In this document: positions 47,413 to 55,857 of the stretch, one piece after another
How positions within the stretch are numbered: the stretch's first letter is position 1
Layout of the letters: every line of letters starts with the position of its first letter
NCBI RefSeq assembly: GCF_002161445.1
Contig: NZ_NFHT01000017.1
Span: forward strand, 1 to 62,672
DNA length: 62,672 nucleotides
Direction: 5' to 3'
DNA from: Alistipes sp. An66
GTDB taxonomy: Bacteria > Bacteroidota > Bacteroidia > Bacteroidales > Rikenellaceae
Position numbers and translations under genes: made by a program
The notes under the pieces: model-generated
The model's input: the letters and a program-made list of their open reading frames with translations, nothing else
What the model was told of the DNA's origin: nothing
Databases searched by the model: none

Positions 47413-48392
47413 CCACGCACACCCATTCCGGAGAAAACCGACTGCGGCGACTCGCCGAGACACTGACGACCCCCGACCCGCACATCCCCCCGGCCGCACG
47501 CGCCGGTATCGACGCCGCGGAACTCAAACGTGCCGTCGCGCTCTTCCGCGCCGTAATCTTCGACGGCTACTTCGACCCGCGGCCGCTCGACGTCCGGCTC
47601 ACGGAGCTGGCCGGGATCCTCGCCCGCCAAAGTGCCCGGGCCCTGGCGACGTTCCGTCGCGGAACCACCTCCGACACAGTCCCGGCGGCCGGAACATCCC
47701 CAAGCAACGCCCCGACGGCAGGTGCAGTCGCGGACACCACTCCGGCGGCCGGAACATCCCCGGACAACGCCTCCGGCGCCGCGGCCCGACGCTTCGGGCA
47801 GGAGACGGCCGAAAGGCTCCTTGCCGAGCTGCCCGAGCTGCGCCGCCGGCTCGGCACCGACGTCAGGGCGGTCTTCGACGGCGACCCCGCGGCCGCCAGC
47901 TACGAGGAGGTAATCCTCTGCTATCCGGCCCTCACGGCCATGACCCACTACCGCTTCGCCCACGCCCTGCTGCGGCTCGGCGTACCGATCCTGCCGCGTC
48001 TGATCACCGAAATGGCCCACTCCGCCACCGGAATCGACATCCACCCCGGTGCCGAGATCGGCGACTATTTCAGCATCGACCACGGCACGGGCGTCGTCAT
48101 CGGCGAGACCTGCATCATCGGCAGCCACGTGCGGATCTATCAGGGCGTGACGCTCGGCGCCAAGAGCTTCAAGTTCGACGCCGCGGGCAACATCCTCCGG
48201 GAGCCGCGCCACCCGATTCTCGAAGATCGCGTGGTGGTCTACTCCAACTCGTCGATCCTCGGACGGGTGCGGATCGGACACGACACCGTGATCGGCGGCA
48301 ACGTCTGGCAGACGACCGATCTGCCGCCCCACTCGCGGGTCGTACAGGGCCGCGCCACGGTCTCGGGATTCGAAAACGGAGGGGGCATATAG
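47409..48392 (+). CDS. cysE: Serine O-acetyltransferase
   Basis: A 327-residue enzyme that acetylates serine with acetyl-CoA, supplying CysK. The start overlaps the cysK stop by 4 bp. The C-terminal left-handed beta-helix carries [26 protein letters not shown] with the catalytic His region, then [10 protein letters not shown]. The protein is longer than usual because residues about 87-126 are an Ala/Thr/Pro/Gly-rich insertion holding a near 60-bp duplication (a 20-bp identical core at 47682-47701 and 47742-47761). The insertion lies in the N-terminal helical domain and leaves the active site untouched. Confidence 0.94.
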   Translation: MTTHTHSGENRLRRLAETLTTPDPHIPPAARAGIDAAELKRAVALFRAVIFDGYFDPRPLDVRLTELAGILARQSARALATFRRGTTSDTVPAAGTSPSNAPTAGAVADTTPAAGTSPDNASGAAARRFGQETAERLLAELPELRRRLGTDVRAVFDGDPAAASYEEVILCYPALTAMTHYRFAHALLRLGVPILPRLITEMAHSATGIDIHPGAEIGDYFSIDHGTGVVIGETCIIGSHVRIYQGVTLGAKSFKFDAAGNILREPRHPILEDRVVVYSNSSILGRVRIGHDTVIGGNVWQTTDLPPHSRVVQGRATVSGFENGGGI

Positions 48393-48457
48393 CCCCTTCC
48401 GACCCCCGCGACGGCAATTCGCCGCTCCCGGAGGTGCAACATGACGACAAAATCGCT

Positions 48458-48465
48458 ATTTTTGC
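48458..48465 (+). promoter_or_regulatory. -7 element upstream of the MFS gene
   Basis: TATTTTTG matches TAnnTTTG, in the 218-bp gap between cysE and the MFS gene. There is no clear -33 box. The leader of about 140 bases shows no obvious structure. Confidence 0.45.
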
Positions 48466-48610
48466 ATCCGGAAAGCGACGTTCAAAGATCGGAGCGGTCC
48501 GCAGGTCGGAGCGCCCTCCGCCGCAAGACCGCACGCCGCAAGGCCGGCCGATCCCCCGCCCTGTTCCGGATCCGCCCGGGCGGGAACGACGTCAAGAAAC
48601 CCCGCATGTC

Positions 48611-49813
48611 ATGACCGAAGCAAAAATTCGAGAGGAGAGACCCGTTCTTTGGAACAGCAACTACGTGAAGGTGTGGATCGCCAATTTCATGCTGTTCTTT
48701 GCATTCTATCTGCTGGCTCCGCTGCTGCCGCTCTACCTGCGCGACACCTTCTCGGCCGGAAAGGCCATGATCGGCATCGTATTGAGCGGCTACACCCTGA
48801 CGGCGCTGTGCGTGCGGCCGTTCAGCGGCTTCGTCGTCGACAGCTTCTCCCGCAAGAAGGTCCTGCTGATCTGCTACTTCTGCTTCGCGCTGCTCTTCGC
48901 CGGATACTTCATCACGGGATCGCTGGTGCTCTTCGCCGTCATCCGAACGCTCCACGGAGGGCCCTTCGGCGCCACGACCGTGGCCAGCAGCACGATGGCC
49001 GTCGATGTCCTCCACTCCGAACGCCGCTCGGAAGGCATCGGATACTACGGGTTGAGCAACAACATCGCCATGGCCATCGGCCCCTCGGCCGGGCTCTACA
49101 TCTACCACACGATCCACAACTTCAACCTGCTCTTCACCCTCTCGCTGGTGATCGCCTTCATCGGGCTGGCCATCGACTCGACCATCCACTGCCGCGAACG
49201 CCAGCCGATCCGCAAGGAGAGCAAGATCTCGCTCGACCGTTTCATCCTCCTCAAAGGATGGAGCGAGGGGCTCTGCGTCGCAGCTTTCGCCTTCTCGTTC
49301 GGCGTCATCTCGACCTACATCGCCATTTACAGCCAGGAGGTCCTGCACATCACCTCCGGATCGGGAACCTTCTTCATGCTGCTGGCCGCCGGACTGATCC
49401 TCTCGCGGCTCATGGGCAGCAAATCCCTGCGCGAGGGTAAGATCGTCCAGAACGCTTCGGCCGGCATGGTGATGTCGCTGTGCGGCTATCTGGTCTTCAC
49501 GGCCGTGCCGAACCTCTACGGCTACTATGCCGCAGCCCTGATGATCGGTCTCGGAAACGGACACATGTACCCCGCCATGCAGACGATGTTCATCAACCTC
49601 GCACCCCACGAGCGCCGCGGCACGGCCAATTCGACGATCCTCACCTCGTGGGACCTCGGCGTCGGCATCGGCATCATCGGCGGCGGCAGCGTCGCCGAGC
49701 ACCTCGGATGCTACTCGGCAGCCTTCTGGCTGGCCTTTGCGGTGAACGTCGCGGGGGTCATCTTCTTCTTCACCTACGCACGCCGCAGCTTCCTCCGCAA
49801 CCGGCTCCGCTGA
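48611..49813 (+). CDS. MFS transporter
   Basis: A 400-residue inner-membrane protein with about twelve hydrophobic segments. ATG 48611 starts MTEAKIREERPVLWNSNYVKVWIANFM; the frame upstream to 48434 covers the promoter and is rejected. MFS signature between helices 2 and 3: GYTLTALCVRPFSGFVVDSFSRKKVLL. A second-half motif is MYPAMQTMFINLAPHERRGTANS. This resembles drug/sugar MFS carriers of Bacteroidales; substrate unknown. It stands alone between cysE and the thioesterase. Confidence 0.85.
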   Translation: MTEAKIREERPVLWNSNYVKVWIANFMLFFAFYLLAPLLPLYLRDTFSAGKAMIGIVLSGYTLTALCVRPFSGFVVDSFSRKKVLLICYFCFALLFAGYFITGSLVLFAVIRTLHGGPFGATTVASSTMAVDVLHSERRSEGIGYYGLSNNIAMAIGPSAGLYIYHTIHNFNLLFTLSLVIAFIGLAIDSTIHCRERQPIRKESKISLDRFILLKGWSEGLCVAAFAFSFGVISTYIAIYSQEVLHITSGSGTFFMLLAAGLILSRLMGSKSLREGKIVQNASAGMVMSLCGYLVFTAVPNLYGYYAAALMIGLGNGHMYPAMQTMFINLAPHERRGTANSTILTSWDLGVGIGIIGGGSVAEHLGCYSAAFWLAFAVNVAGVIFFFTYARRSFLRNRLR

Positions 49814-49940
49814 CCCGGATAGGCCGCGACTGCGGAGGACAAGTCCCGGCAGGCCCCTACGCAACACGTTCCCCGACCATCCGGACAACAATTACTACCC
49901 GGATTCGTTTTTCCCGGCAACTTCCGGAAAGAAATATCCG

Positions 49941-49948
49941 TATCTTTG
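49941..49948 (+). promoter_or_regulatory. -7 element upstream of the thioesterase gene
   Basis: TATCTTTG matches TAnnTTTG, 21 bp before the start codon. No -33 match is seen. Confidence 0.5.
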
Positions 49949-49969
49949 TACCGATAAAACTGCAACACC

Positions 49970-50503
49970 ATGAAACGCATCATCAACCCGTGGCGCGGGA
50001 TGGAGGGCTACCGCTGCTTCGGCTGCGCGCCCCACAGCCCGGAGGGACTCCGCATGGAGTTCTACGAGGACGGCGACGAAATCGTCAGCGTCTGGAAACC
50101 CCGCCCCGAATTCCAGGGATGGATCGACACGCTCCACGGCGGTATCCAGGCCACGCTGGCCGACGAAATCAGCAGCTGGGTGGTCTTCCGGAAGTTCCAG
50201 ACCAGCGGCGTGACCTCCAAGATGGAGGTCCGCTACCACCGCCCGATCCACACCTCGGACGAATACATCGTCCTGCGGGCCCACGTCGAGGAGCAGCGGC
50301 GCAACCTCGTGCGCATCGGCGTGCGCATCACCGACACGCAGGGACAACTCTGTACGGAGGCCGCGTGCGTCTACTTCCTCTTCCCGAAGGAGAAGGCCGC
50401 TCGTGATTTCCACTTCTGCGACTGTTCGCTCGACGACGAGGAGTGCAATCCGCTTCCGGAACCCGCAACCCCGGCCCGGCAGCATCCCGACGACCGCTCA
50501 TGA
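49970..50503 (+). CDS. PaaI-family hotdog-fold thioesterase
   Basis: A 177-residue cytoplasmic protein. Hotdog fold with the family motif WIDTLHGGIQATLADEISSWVVF near residues 50-70, where HGG and the acidic residue of DE form the active site. MEVRYHRPIHTSDEY follows. It would hydrolyse an acyl- or aryl-CoA thioester; substrate unknown. The C-terminal ~30 residues carry a Cys/acidic tail (FHFCDCSLDDEEC) that is not part of the fold. It is a single gene ending in a strong terminator. Confidence 0.85.
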   Translation: MKRIINPWRGMEGYRCFGCAPHSPEGLRMEFYEDGDEIVSVWKPRPEFQGWIDTLHGGIQATLADEISSWVVFRKFQTSGVTSKMEVRYHRPIHTSDEYIVLRAHVEEQRRNLVRIGVRITDTQGQLCTEAACVYFLFPKEKAARDFHFCDCSLDDEECNPLPEPATPARQHPDDRS

Positions 50504-50538
50504 AAAACGCGGTATCTCGATCGAGATACCGCGTTTTT
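50503..50538. terminator. Bidirectional terminator
   Basis: A perfect 18-bp palindrome, AAAAACGCGGTATCTCGA with its complement, centred at 50520/50521, giving T-tracts on both strands. It serves the thioesterase gene and the convergent antiporter gene. Confidence 0.92.
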
Positions 50539-50559
50539 CGTGCCGGTACAGTGCGATCC

Positions 50560-52080
50560 CTACCGGAGTTTCATCACGTCGTCGATGCCCATATCCTTGT
50601 AGGTGTTTTCGAGCTCCTCGCTGCGGTCCGAAATGACCAGCAGTTTGTCGCCGACCTGCAATTCGGTCTTTCCCTGCGGAACGAAATACGCCCCGTCGCG
50701 GCAGACCATCATCACCAGCGTATTCTCCGGCAGCGTGATCTCTTTGAGCGTGTGGCCCGCTCCGAGCATTCCTTCGTTGACCTCGACCTCCGTCAGCGCC
50801 GACTTCATCTCCTCGTGGTGCATCTCGACGCTGAACGCCGATTCGCGCTCCTCGAAGGCCAGCCCCAGCAGGTTGGCCATGCCGCTGACCGTCGTGCCTT
50901 GCACCAGCAGCGAGATGATCGTCGAAAGGAACACCACGTTGAACAGCAGTTCGGCATGCTCGATTTCGGCCATCAGCGGATAGGTCGCAAAGAGGATCGG
51001 CACGGCACCCCGCAGTCCGACCCACGAGACATAGAGCCGGGCCTTGGTCGAAAAGTTCCGGAAGGGCGCCAGACATGCGAAAACCGTCACGGGCCGCGCC
51101 ACGAGGATCAGGAACACGCCGACGGCGCCGCCCAGCATCAGCACCTCGGGGCGGAGCAGTTCGTCGCTGTTGACGAACAGGCCCAGCGTGAGGAACATGA
51201 CGATCTGCATGAGCCACGTGAAACCGTCGAAGAAGACCGTCAGGGGCCGTTTCTGGACGATCTTGCGGTTTCCGACGACGAGGCCCGCAAGATAGACGGC
51301 CAGGTAGCCGTTGCCCTTCACCAGATCGGTGAAGGCGAAGGCGAAGAAGATGAAGGCCAGCAGAAGAACCGAGTAGAGCGAATGGTTGACGAGGTTGATC
51401 TTGTTGATGGTCCAGACGGCCAGACGCCCGATCAGATAGCCCGACACGGCGCCGACGACCAACTGCACGACCAGATAGACCAGCCCCATGCCCATCCCCA
51501 GCCCGGAATTTCCGTCCGAAGAGTTCGTCAGGACGCTGATCAGCAGCACCGTGAGCATGTAGGCCATCGGGTCGTTCGAACCGCTCTCCAACTCCAACAG
51601 CGGACGCAGGTGCTGTTTGAGGCCCTGTTTCTTGCTTCGCAGGATCGAGAACACCGAGGCCGAATCGGTCGAGGACATCGTCGCGGCCAGCAGCAGCGCC
51701 AGCGGGAAGGAGATTTCCAGCCCCATCCAGGGGGCGACCAGCCACACGAACCCGGCCAGCACCACGGCGGTCATCACCACGCCGGCCGTGGCCAGCACGA
51801 CGCCCGGTCCGAGGATGGGCCGGATCTCCTGGAAGGAGGTGTCCATACCGCCGGTGAAGAGGATGATGCAGAGCGAGATCATCCCGACGAACTGCGTCAT
51901 CTCGACCGACCGGAACGAGATGAAATCGAGGCCGAAGAGCATGCCGACCCCGAGGAAGAGCAACAGCGCGGGGGCTCCGAACCGGTATGCGACCTTGCCG
52001 GCCATCACCGCCACGAAGAGCAGCAAGGCACCGACCAGCACCACGTTTTCACTTGTAATATTGATCATCAGCGGAGTCAT
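50560..52080 (-). CDS. CPA1-type K+/H+ antiporter with RCK-C domain (NhaP2/CvrA-like)
   Basis: A 506-residue inner-membrane antiporter. About twelve transmembrane segments occupy residues 1-390, including the ion-binding region ESGSNDPMAYMLTVLL near 165-180. The C-terminal ~110 residues contain a TrkA-C/RCK-C regulatory domain (LKEITLPENTLVMMVCRDGAYFVPQ; GDKLLVISDRSEELENTYKD). Probable role is cytoplasmic potassium and pH control. The start is MTPLMINITSEN at 52080; ATG 52068 is possible. It lies 50 bp downstream of the TonB-like gene on the same strand. Confidence 0.88.
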   Translation of the reverse strand: MTPLMINITSENVVLVGALLLFVAVMAGKVAYRFGAPALLLFLGVGMLFGLDFISFRSVEMTQFVGMISLCIILFTGGMDTSFQEIRPILGPGVVLATAGVVMTAVVLAGFVWLVAPWMGLEISFPLALLLAATMSSTDSASVFSILRSKKQGLKQHLRPLLELESGSNDPMAYMLTVLLISVLTNSSDGNSGLGMGMGLVYLVVQLVVGAVSGYLIGRLAVWTINKINLVNHSLYSVLLLAFIFFAFAFTDLVKGNGYLAVYLAGLVVGNRKIVQKRPLTVFFDGFTWLMQIVMFLTLGLFVNSDELLRPEVLMLGGAVGVFLILVARPVTVFACLAPFRNFSTKARLYVSWVGLRGAVPILFATYPLMAEIEHAELLFNVVFLSTIISLLVQGTTVSGMANLLGLAFEERESAFSVEMHHEEMKSALTEVEVNEGMLGAGHTLKEITLPENTLVMMVCRDGAYFVPQGKTELQVGDKLLVISDRSEELENTYKDMGIDDVMKLR

Positions 52081-52130
52081 ATCCTTGCAAATTTGATACC
52101 GTCAGCAGGTTGTTTGCAGCCGAATCCGGG

Positions 52131-52934
52131 CTACTGCGGAATGAAGACATAGGTGATCGTACCGGTCTGCCGGGCAGGCGCCGAAGAGTCGATGTTGAAC
52201 AACGACGTACGCGCCGCCCGCAGGGCCGCCTCGCGCATGCAGTCGTCGCCCCCCTCCTCGATGCGGGCGGCCGTGACCTCGCCGGCCCGGTTGACCGTAA
52301 TGGAGACAACAACCTCCCCGCCCCCTTCGCAGCGGTAGGCCGGGACTTCCAGCCAGCGCGACGTCCGCACGGGATTCGTCAGCGAGAACGACACCGTCAC
52401 GCGCCCCTTGACCTTGCGGTCCCGATGCTCGGCCCCGTCCTCGCGACCGCGCCGCTCGCGGATCGCACGCTCCTCGGCCAGACCCTCCTCATAGGCCTCG
52501 CGATTGGCCCGCATGCGCGCTTCGGCCTCGGCCGCCGCCTCGTTCAGCGCCGCGGTGTTCGTCCCGCGGTCGTCGCGCAGCTGCTCGTTCAGGGCATGCT
52601 CGTTCGAGGCCTCGTTGCGGATGCTCCGCCAGTCGACGGGGTCCTGCTCCTGCCGCTCGCGCACCTCGCGTTCGAGGCGGTCGCGCTCCTTTTCCAGTTC
52701 GGCCAGCGTCTGCAAGTCGATGTACATCCCCTGCTGGCTGGCGCGGCGCCCGACGACGATCTTCGACGACACGAAGACGATCATCAGCACCAAATAGGCG
52801 ATCAACGTCACGCACAGCCCGACACGATGGTCGTAGGCCCACGTGCCGGCATCCTCCCGACGGTTGTCGAACGGAAGCTTCAAACGCGGCCTGCGCGGGG
52901 CCCCGGGGTGCGGGTTGGCGGGTTTCTCACTCAT
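52131..52934 (-). CDS. TonB-like energy-transducer or cell-envelope protein
   Basis: 267 residues from ATG 52934 (MSEKPANPHPG). One transmembrane segment near residues 38-58 (LCVTLIAYLVLMIVFVSSKIVV) is followed by a long charged coiled-coil (LQTLAELEKERDRLEREVRER onward, then AEAEARMRANREAYEEGLA). The C-terminal ~85 residues have the TonB-like pattern CEGGGEVVVSITVNRAGEVTAARI and CMREAALRAARTSLF. It probably couples inner-membrane energy to outer-membrane processes, but a TolA-like role is also possible. A -7 box lies just upstream, divergent from lpxC. Confidence 0.75.
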   Translation of the reverse strand: MSEKPANPHPGAPRRPRLKLPFDNRREDAGTWAYDHRVGLCVTLIAYLVLMIVFVSSKIVVGRRASQQGMYIDLQTLAELEKERDRLEREVRERQEQDPVDWRSIRNEASNEHALNEQLRDDRGTNTAALNEAAAEAEARMRANREAYEEGLAEERAIRERRGREDGAEHRDRKVKGRVTVSFSLTNPVRTSRWLEVPAYRCEGGGEVVVSITVNRAGEVTAARIEEGGDDCMREAALRAARTSLFNIDSSAPARQTGTITYVFIPQ

Positions 52935-52955
52935 GGATCGGCATGGAATTTCAGG

Positions 52956-52963
52956 CAAAAATA
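52956..52963 (-). promoter_or_regulatory. -7 element of the TonB-like gene
   Basis: On the minus strand TATTTTTG, matching TAnnTTTG, 21 bp before the start codon and back to back with the lpxC promoter. Confidence 0.5.
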
Positions 52964-52985
52964 AGGCTTTTTCACGAAAATTTTA

Positions 52986-52993
52986 TACCTTTG
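52986..52993 (+). promoter_or_regulatory. -7 element of the lpxC/fabZ-lpxA operon
   Basis: TACCTTTG matches TAnnTTTG, 28 bp before the lpxC start codon. Confidence 0.6.
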
Positions 52994-53021
52994 GCGCAAA
53001 TATAATTATGCCACTCCTCTT

Positions 53022-54413
53022 ATGTCAACCAAACAGCAAACATTGAAAGCCCCGATCTCGTTCTCGGGCAAGGGATTGCATACGGGCGTGAAAGTGAACA
53101 TGACCGTCAATCCCGCCGAAGCCGGCACCGGCATCGTCTTCCGTCGGACCGACATCGAGGGACAACCCATAATTCCGGCGCTGTGCGACAACGTCGTCGA
53201 CACGTCGCGCGGCACGACGATCGAAGCCGGCGGTTACCGCGTGCATACGATCGAACACGTCATGTCGGCCCTCTGGACGCTGGGCGTCGACAACGCCGTC
53301 ATCGACATCGACGCCGAAGAGACCCCCATCCTCGACGGATCCGCCTGCGCCTACGCACAGGCCATCACCGAAACGGGTCTCGAAGAGCAGGAGGCCGAAC
53401 GCGCCTTCTACCACGTCACCGAGAAGATGGTCTACACGATCCCCGAAAAGGGCGTCGCCATCATCCTCTACCCGGACGACGAGTTCTCCGTCTCGGTGCA
53501 CGTCGACTACAACTCGAAGGTCATCGGAAACCAGTACGCCACGTTCAACCCCGGCGACGACTACGCCGGCAAGATCTCGCCCTGCCGCACGTTCGTCTTC
53601 CTGCACGAACTCGAACCGCTCATCAAGATGAACCTCATCAAGGGCGGCGATCTGGACAACGCCATCGTCGTGGTCGAAAACCCCGTCCCGGAAGAGCAGC
53701 TCGACCATCTGAAAAAACTCTTCAACAAGCCCGACATCGAAATCAAGGCGGGCTACCTGAACAACCTCGAACTGCGCTGCAACAACGAGCTGGCGCGCCA
53801 CAAACTGCTCGACCTGCTGGGCGACTTCGCACTGCTCGGCGTGCGGATCAAGGGCCGCGTGTGGGCCACCCGCCCGGGACACTTCGCCAACACGGAGTTC
53901 ATGAAGCAGTTGAAGCATGCCATCCGCAAGGCCGGCGAGAAGCCCCGCTTCACCTACGACTGCCGCAAGCCGGCGCTCTTCGACATCAACGACATCCGCC
54001 GCATGCTGCCCCACCGTCCGCCGTTCCTGCTCGTCGACCGGGTCTTCTACTGCGACAAGACCGACGTCGCCGGCATCAAGAACGTCACGATGAACGAACC
54101 CTTCTTCGTGGGACACTTCCCCGAAGAACCCGTCATGCCGGGCGTGCTGATCGTCGAGGCCATGGCGCAGTGCAGCGGCATCCTGGTGCTGAACACCGTC
54201 GAGGACCCCGAGAACTACTCGACCTACTTCATGAAGATCGACAGCGTGAAGTTCAAACGCAAGGTCGTGCCGGGCGATACGCTCCAATTCGAAATCCATC
54301 TGCTGGAACCCATCCGCCGCGGCGTCGCCGTGGTCGAAGGCAAGGCCTTCGTGGGCGAGACGCTTGCGTGCGAGGCCGTCATGATGGCCCAGATCGTCAA
54401 AAACCGTAAATAA
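53022..54413 (+). CDS. lpxC-fabZ: Bifunctional LpxC/FabZ
   Basis: A 463-residue fusion typical of Bacteroidota. Residues 1 to about 305 are LpxC, the zinc deacetylase of UDP-3-O-acyl-GlcNAc (committed step of lipid A), with zinc-ligand motifs HTIEHVMSAL (His78) and RHKLLDLLGDF (His260, Asp264). Residues about 320-463 are FabZ, the 3-hydroxyacyl-ACP dehydratase, with LPHRPPFLLVDRV and HFPEEPVMPGVLIVEAMAQ. Both active sites look complete. The lpxA gene starts 10 bp downstream. Cytoplasmic. Confidence 0.97.
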   Translation: MSTKQQTLKAPISFSGKGLHTGVKVNMTVNPAEAGTGIVFRRTDIEGQPIIPALCDNVVDTSRGTTIEAGGYRVHTIEHVMSALWTLGVDNAVIDIDAEETPILDGSACAYAQAITETGLEEQEAERAFYHVTEKMVYTIPEKGVAIILYPDDEFSVSVHVDYNSKVIGNQYATFNPGDDYAGKISPCRTFVFLHELEPLIKMNLIKGGDLDNAIVVVENPVPEEQLDHLKKLFNKPDIEIKAGYLNNLELRCNNELARHKLLDLLGDFALLGVRIKGRVWATRPGHFANTEFMKQLKHAIRKAGEKPRFTYDCRKPALFDINDIRRMLPHRPPFLLVDRVFYCDKTDVAGIKNVTMNEPFFVGHFPEEPVMPGVLIVEAMAQCSGILVLNTVEDPENYSTYFMKIDSVKFKRKVVPGDTLQFEIHLLEPIRRGVAVVEGKAFVGETLACEAVMMAQIVKNRK

Positions 54414-54422
54414 GAGAATGCC

Positions 54423-55214
54423 ATGATCAGCAATTTGGCCTACGTCCATCCCGACGCGAAGATCGGAAACAACGTCACGGTAGAACCCTTCGCCTACATC
54501 GCCGGCGACGTCGTCATCGGCGACGACTGCTGGATCGGCCCGGGTGCGGTGATCCACGACGGGGCCCGCATCGGCAAGGGTTGCCGGATCCACACCGCGG
54601 CCTCGATCTCGTGCCTGCCCCAGGACCTGAAATTCGACGGCGAAGTAACCACGGCCGAAATCGGCGACTACAACGATATCCGGGAATACGTGACCGTCAG
54701 CCGCGGCACCGCCTCCACGGGAACCACCCGCATCGGTTCGCACAACCTGCTGATGGCCTACGTCCACGTGGCCCACGACTGCGTGGTCGGCAGCCACTGC
54801 GTCATCGCCAACCGCGTCTCGCTGGCCGGCGAGGTGCACGTCGGCGACTGGGTGGTCATCGGCGGACATGCGGCCATCCACCAGTGGGTGCATATCGGCG
54901 ACCACTCGATGGTCCAGGGCGGTGCGCTGTTGAGCCAGGACCTGCCGCCCTATGTCATCGTGCGCAACGACACGCTGCGCTTCGCCGGCATCAACAAGGT
55001 GGGGCTTTCGCGCCGGGGGTTCACGCCGGAGCGCATCGGAGAGATCCACGACGCCTGCCGGCTGCTGTTCCAGAGCGGCATGAACTATCTGAACGGCTGC
55101 GACGAGGTTGAACGGCAGGTTCCCCAGAGCTCCGAACGCGACCTGCTCCTGCAATTCATCCGCGACTCGAAGCGCGGCATCATCAAACCCTACGCCGCAA
55201 AGGCCGAATCGTGA
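54423..55214 (+). CDS. lpxA: UDP-N-acetylglucosamine acyltransferase
   Basis: A 263-residue cytoplasmic acyltransferase, first step of lipid A synthesis. Hexapeptide repeats form a left-handed beta-helix (HPDAKIGNNVTVEPFAYI onward), with the family segments CLPQDLKFDG, TVSRGT and YVHVAHDCVVGSHC, the last carrying the catalytic His. A C-terminal helical region (ERIGEIHDACRLLFQSGMN) completes the family pattern at the usual length. It is cotranscribed with lpxC/fabZ. Confidence 0.96.
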   Translation: MISNLAYVHPDAKIGNNVTVEPFAYIAGDVVIGDDCWIGPGAVIHDGARIGKGCRIHTAASISCLPQDLKFDGEVTTAEIGDYNDIREYVTVSRGTASTGTTRIGSHNLLMAYVHVAHDCVVGSHCVIANRVSLAGEVHVGDWVVIGGHAAIHQWVHIGDHSMVQGGALLSQDLPPYVIVRNDTLRFAGINKVGLSRRGFTPERIGEIHDACRLLFQSGMNYLNGCDEVERQVPQSSERDLLLQFIRDSKRGIIKPYAAKAES

Positions 55215-55241
55215 TTTTTTATCCCGATTTTTTCCTTAAAT

Positions 55242-55272
55242 ATTGGTATATCGGAAATTTTTCCTATATTTG
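55242..55272 (+). promoter_or_regulatory. Promoter of the rimP-nusA-infB operon
   Basis: ATTG (55242-55245), 19 bp, TATATTTG (55265-55272). The -7 box is an exact match and the -33 box has one mismatch. Confidence 0.65.
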
Positions 55273-55299
55273 CAGTGTCGAAAGACAAAGCACGAAGCG

Positions 55300-55324
55300 A
55301 TAAGGGGACGGTGAGTCCCCTTAT
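55300..55324 (+). other. Leader hairpin before rimP
   Basis: A perfect 10-bp stem ATAAGGGGAC/GTCCCCTTAT (55300-55309, 55315-55324) with loop GGTGA, in the 5' leader 26 bp before rimP. It could be a regulatory leader for this NusA-encoding operon or a weak attenuator; the T-tract is short (TTTC only). Confidence 0.55.
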
Positions 55325-55350
55325 TTCATGATTGAGCCACACCGGAGACT

Positions 55351-55818
55351 ATGATTGACACGAAAAAAATAACAGCCATCGCCGAACGCATGCTGGCCGA
55401 CACGGACCTTTTCGTCGTGGATTGCAGCTGCTCGCCCGGCAACGAGGTAGAACTGACGATCGACAGCGACACGTCGGTGGGTATCGACGCCTGCGCGTCG
55501 CTGAGCCGCGCCATCGAGGCGGAGCTCGACCGCGAGGAGGAGGACTTCTCGCTGACGGTCATGTCGGCCGGAATCGGTTCGGAGCTGCGCTCGCTGCGCC
55601 AGTACCGCAAACTCGTCGGAAGCCCGGTGGAGGTGCTGCTCGCCAACGGCGTGAAGATCCTCGCGAAACTCGACGCCGTGGACGAGCAGGGCATCACGCT
55701 CTCCTACGAGGAGAAGCAGACCGTCGAGGGCCGGAAACGCAAACAACTGGTGACGGTGAGCCGCACGTACCCCTTTGCCGAAATCAAGTACACGAAGGAG
55801 TGGCTGGACTTCAAGTAA
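55351..55818 (+). CDS. rimP: Ribosome maturation factor RimP
   Basis: A 155-residue cytoplasmic factor for 30S subunit maturation. The N-terminal alpha/beta domain (VDCSCSPGNEVELTIDSDTSVGIDAC; LSRAIEAEL) is followed by the Sm-like C-terminal domain (SELRSLRQYRKLVGSPVEVLL). It lies 39 bp before nusA, the conserved order rimP-nusA-infB. Confidence 0.94.
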   Translation: MIDTKKITAIAERMLADTDLFVVDCSCSPGNEVELTIDSDTSVGIDACASLSRAIEAELDREEEDFSLTVMSAGIGSELRSLRQYRKLVGSPVEVLLANGVKILAKLDAVDEQGITLSYEEKQTVEGRKRKQLVTVSRTYPFAEIKYTKEWLDFK

Positions 55819-55857
55819 GACGGAAAATCAAAAAACGAAAAACAAGATAATCATCCC

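Noticed and set aside
53025..55154. Minus-strand ORF of 709 codons opposite lpxC/fabZ and lpxA
   Set aside because: It spans two conserved genes and their boundary and has no recognisable motif; a product of codon bias.
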